Below, one piece after another: positions 23,306 through 25,286 of a stretch of DNA of 25,286 nt (its first letter is position 1; each line of letters starts with the position of its first letter). Origin of the DNA: an uncultured Coriobacteriaceae bacterium (GTDB lineage Bacteria; Actinomycetota; Coriobacteriia; Coriobacteriales; Eggerthellaceae). The notes below the pieces were generated by a model. The model had not been told where the DNA came from. It saw only the letters and a program-made list of their open reading frames with translations, and did not search any database. The stretch spans positions 1-25,286 of the forward strand of contig CADBQL010000019.1 in the NCBI GenBank assembly GCA_902796815.1, given 5' to 3'. Position numbers and translations under genes: made by a program.

Positions 23306-25286
23306 CTACTTCTTGAGGTCAACTGCTTTTGCGGTCGACCAGCCCGAGTAGTACGTTTTTCCACTGACGATTTGGTACGTTCTCATTTGCACGTACGAGC
23401 GTTTTCCGAGCCATCCAGGTGTGCGTACGCATAACGCTACCATCGATTGCTTGGCATAAGGCGTCGTGCTCTTGAAAGAGTACGAACAAGTTGAGTTGAA
23501 CGACTTGTTCGGGGACCAGCGCACTTGATAGCCGGCTATCGTCATGCCCGGTTTTTTCCACGTAGCGATAAAGCCCGATGATCCATCACTGTTTTTCTGC
23601 GCTATCAGAGACGTTATCCGAGGAGCTTTTGGCACGATAGTAAATCGCTTCGCCACCTTTGATTTGTACGACCCCTTGCCGGTGACAACCACTTTATATG
23701 TTCCGACCTTCTTGAGGCCCTTGGAATATGTTACGGTGTAATCGCGGTTGCTTTTGAGGACTTTCTTGCCCAGTTTTACCACAACTCTTGGTCTTTTTGC
23801 CTTCCCGTCGTAAGCGAAGGCAGTCGTTGAAAGCTTGACGGTTGCCTTCGCGATGGATTTGGGTTTCATTAGTTTGGCCACAGCTTTTGCAAAGCTGCCC
23901 GAATTAGCTGATTTCGCTTTTGCGGTCGTGGTGGCGAGTTGGGCTGCGCTCATGTTAGCGGCTTTGATCAGAGTTGAGCCGATGGTGCCGATCTTCTCCT
24001 TGGGTTTGCTGGTGATTGAGCTCGAAACGCTCGTGGTTTTGTTCGACGCCGCGACCGTAGTGCCGCTTGCGCTTGAGTTGGAATTACCGATCGAGCCACC
24101 AGTTCCAACGCTCGGATTCGTAGCGGCGCTGAGGTCATCACCGCCGGCGCTGTTGCTGGTCCCGCCTTCAGCATTATCGCCCGAATGGTCATCTGCATTC
24201 TGGTTTGCGGAGCCGCCCTCACCGTTGTTTTGCCCTCCATCGCCGGACCCGCTAGCGTTATTATCTGACCCGTTATCGCCGGATTCGTTGCCGCCCTGTT
24301 CCTCACCACTTCCGTTTCCCGTCTCGCCGTTGCCTTCCCCGCTTTTTACAGGCCAAAAATATCCAGGGGTCTCGGCGGTATCGATACGAGCGTAGGTCGC
24401 ATTATCGGCCACCGTCTCGGTATTCGGATCGGCCTTAACCGCGGCATATGAGGTACCGTTCGCCCCAACAAGGGCATCGCAGTGAACGAACATCTGGTCA
24501 AAGAAGACGCTTCCATCGTTTCGTTCCGGCAAATTCCACTTCTCGCCGACGATTACTTTCTGAAGCGATTGACACCAATTGAACATCTGATTTGCAGTTC
24601 GTACATGCGATGTGTCGATTGAAGACAGATCAACGGTTTCGAGTGAAAAACATTGATCAAACCAGTTGGACAAACACGTAACGTTCGCATTGCTGAAATC
24701 GGGTAACTTGACGTTTTTGAGTGATGTGCAACGGGCAAAGATATGCCAAGAATCACCGTAAACGGCAGAATTACCGAACGAGCTCGTGTCGAGCATCGAC
24801 ATGTCCACCGAAACCAGGCTCTTGCAGCCGTAGAACATGTTGCCGAAATTCATTACCTGCGACGTATCCAAGCCAGATAAATCCACATCAACGAGCTTTT
24901 CGCAATTCTCGAATAATCTGCATGTGGTACCTGTTACGGTAACTGTTCCGATCACTTGCGCAGATGTGATGCTGTTTCGGTAGGGGTACCAGGGTGGGCG
25001 ACCGTCTTCGGATGATGAAACTCCTGGGTCCGAGCTTACGGGATTATAGAAGTCAACGATTCCTGTATCGCCTTCTTTTGGAGCGAGCGTCAATTTGCCG
25101 TTCGCGTCGATTCTCCAGACACAGGTGCCGATTTCCCCTGCAGCGATATCGTTGGCCGCTTGGGGGCTAACTCCTGAATCGTTAGGCACCCCCGCCTGAA
25201 GCGTCGATTCGTCAATGGGCTCAGTCCCATCTGCGTCGTTATTCTGTGCTAAAGCCAGAATGGGATTGGTGATAGCAAGCAGCGCC
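23306..25286 (-). CDS. Secreted BspA-like (DUF285) leucine-rich-repeat surface protein, N-terminus beyond the window
   Basis: The frame stays open to the window edge, so the first residues are missing. The visible start ALLAITNPILALA-QNND reads as the end of a signal peptide; the GTG at 25189 is therefore not the true start. BspA-type repeats (MFYGCKSL, DTSQV, DTSHV, MFNWCQSL) span about 24,930-24,550. A Gly/Asn/Ser-rich linker follows (about 24,350-24,010), then an Ala/Lys/Ser-rich stretch, a bacterial Ig-like module (YDGKAKRP...KRFTIVPK, about 23,835-23,630) and an FnIII-like C-terminal module (about 23,620-23,310). No LPXTG or membrane anchor is present, so it is probably secreted or held non-covalently. 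DUF285 proteins are often adhesins or host-binding proteins. The kinase gene follows 59 bp downstream with no terminator between, implying co-transcription. Confidence 0.88.
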   Translation of the reverse strand, partial: ALLAITNPILALAQNNDADGTEPIDESTLQAGVPNDSGVSPQAANDIAAGEIGTCVWRIDANGKLTLAPKEGDTGIVDFYNPVSSDPGVSSSEDGRPPWYPYRNSITSAQVIGTVTVTGTTCRLFENCEKLVDVDLSGLDTSQVMNFGNMFYGCKSLVSVDMSMLDTSSFGNSAVYGDSWHIFARCTSLKNVKLPDFSNANVTCLSNWFDQCFSLETVDLSSIDTSHVRTANQMFNWCQSLQKVIVGEKWNLPERNDGSVFFDQMFVHCDALVGANGTSYAAVKADPNTETVADNATYARIDTAETPGYFWPVKSGEGNGETGNGSGEEQGGNESGDNGSDNNASGSGDGGQNNGEGGSANQNADDHSGDNAEGGTSNSAGGDDLSAATNPSVGTGGSIGNSNSSASGTTVAASNKTTSVSSSITSKPKEKIGTIGSTLIKAANMSAAQLATTTAKAKSANSGSFAKAVAKLMKPKSIAKATVKLSTTAFAYDGKAKRPRVVVKLGKKVLKSNRDYTVTYSKGLKKVGTYKVVVTGKGSYKSKVAKRFTIVPKAPRITSLIAQKNSDGSSGFIATWKKPGMTIAGYQVRWSPNKSFNSTCSYSFKSTTPYAKQSMVALCVRTPGWLGKRSYVQMRTYQIVSGKTYYSGWSTAKAVDLKK

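Noticed and set aside
25187..25189. GTG at 25189 as the start of the LRR protein
   Set aside because: The frame continues without a stop to the window edge and encodes a signal-peptide end (ALLAITNPILALA) upstream, so the gene is truncated by the window.

Overview
The window looks like chromosomal DNA of a Coriobacteriia actinobacterium, most likely in the Eggerthellaceae/Slackia/Cryptobacterium neighbourhood. This is an inference. It rests on moderately GC-rich codon use with strong GGAGG ribosome binding sites, a DUF559-like hypothetical protein of a type I associate with Eggerthella-like genomes, BspA-like (DUF285) surface proteins with an Ig-like/FnIII-like C-terminus, and zinc-ribbon serine/threonine kinases. 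No rRNA or single-copy phylogenetic marker confirms the taxon.

Layout. 1-1141: a membrane protein with a degenerate DnaQ-type exonuclease fold (minus strand), flanked by palindromic repeats, then tRNA-Arg(UCU). 1261-3791: ornithine carbamoyltransferase, closely followed by a membrane-anchored S49 (SppA-like) peptidase. 3917-5935: a divergent methionyl-tRNA synthetase. 6209-9134: two paralogous secreted coiled-coil NlpC/P60 peptidoglycan hydrolases. 9353-10567: RNase HI, then the ribosome-assembly GTPase EngB/YsxC on the opposite strand. 11039-12337: a fusion of a SpoT/MESH1-like HD phosphohydrolase with an ADP-ribosylglycohydrolase. 12568-14512 (minus): a lipoprotein and the DUF559-like protein. 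14513-18455: a repeat-rich stretch holding a Tet(M)-like ribosomal protection GTPase with a glycine-rich interdomain insert, a 24-nt tandem array upstream of it, and a 21-nt element that recurs on both sides. 18099-19577: a single-pass membrane protein with tandem peptide repeats. 19815-25286 (minus): a co-directional trio made of a secreted BspA-like leucine-rich-repeat protein (cut by the window edge), a transmembrane Ser/Thr kinase with an adhesin-like ectodomain, and an FHA-domain protein.

How the genes may work together. The last trio has the parts of a surface-sensing phosphorylation pathway: a secreted LRR protein, a kinase with MucBP/Listeria-Bacteroides repeats outside the cell, and a phosphothreonine-reading FHA protein. 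It is the best candidate here for an undescribed system. The SppA-like protease and the paired NlpC/P60 enzymes serve the cell envelope. The HD-ARH fusion suggests coupled nucleotide and ADP-ribose signalling. A 29-bp palindrome (about ATGAGTCACGCCCC, 1-nt centre, then the complementary arm) recurs only between genes and marks several transcription-unit borders.
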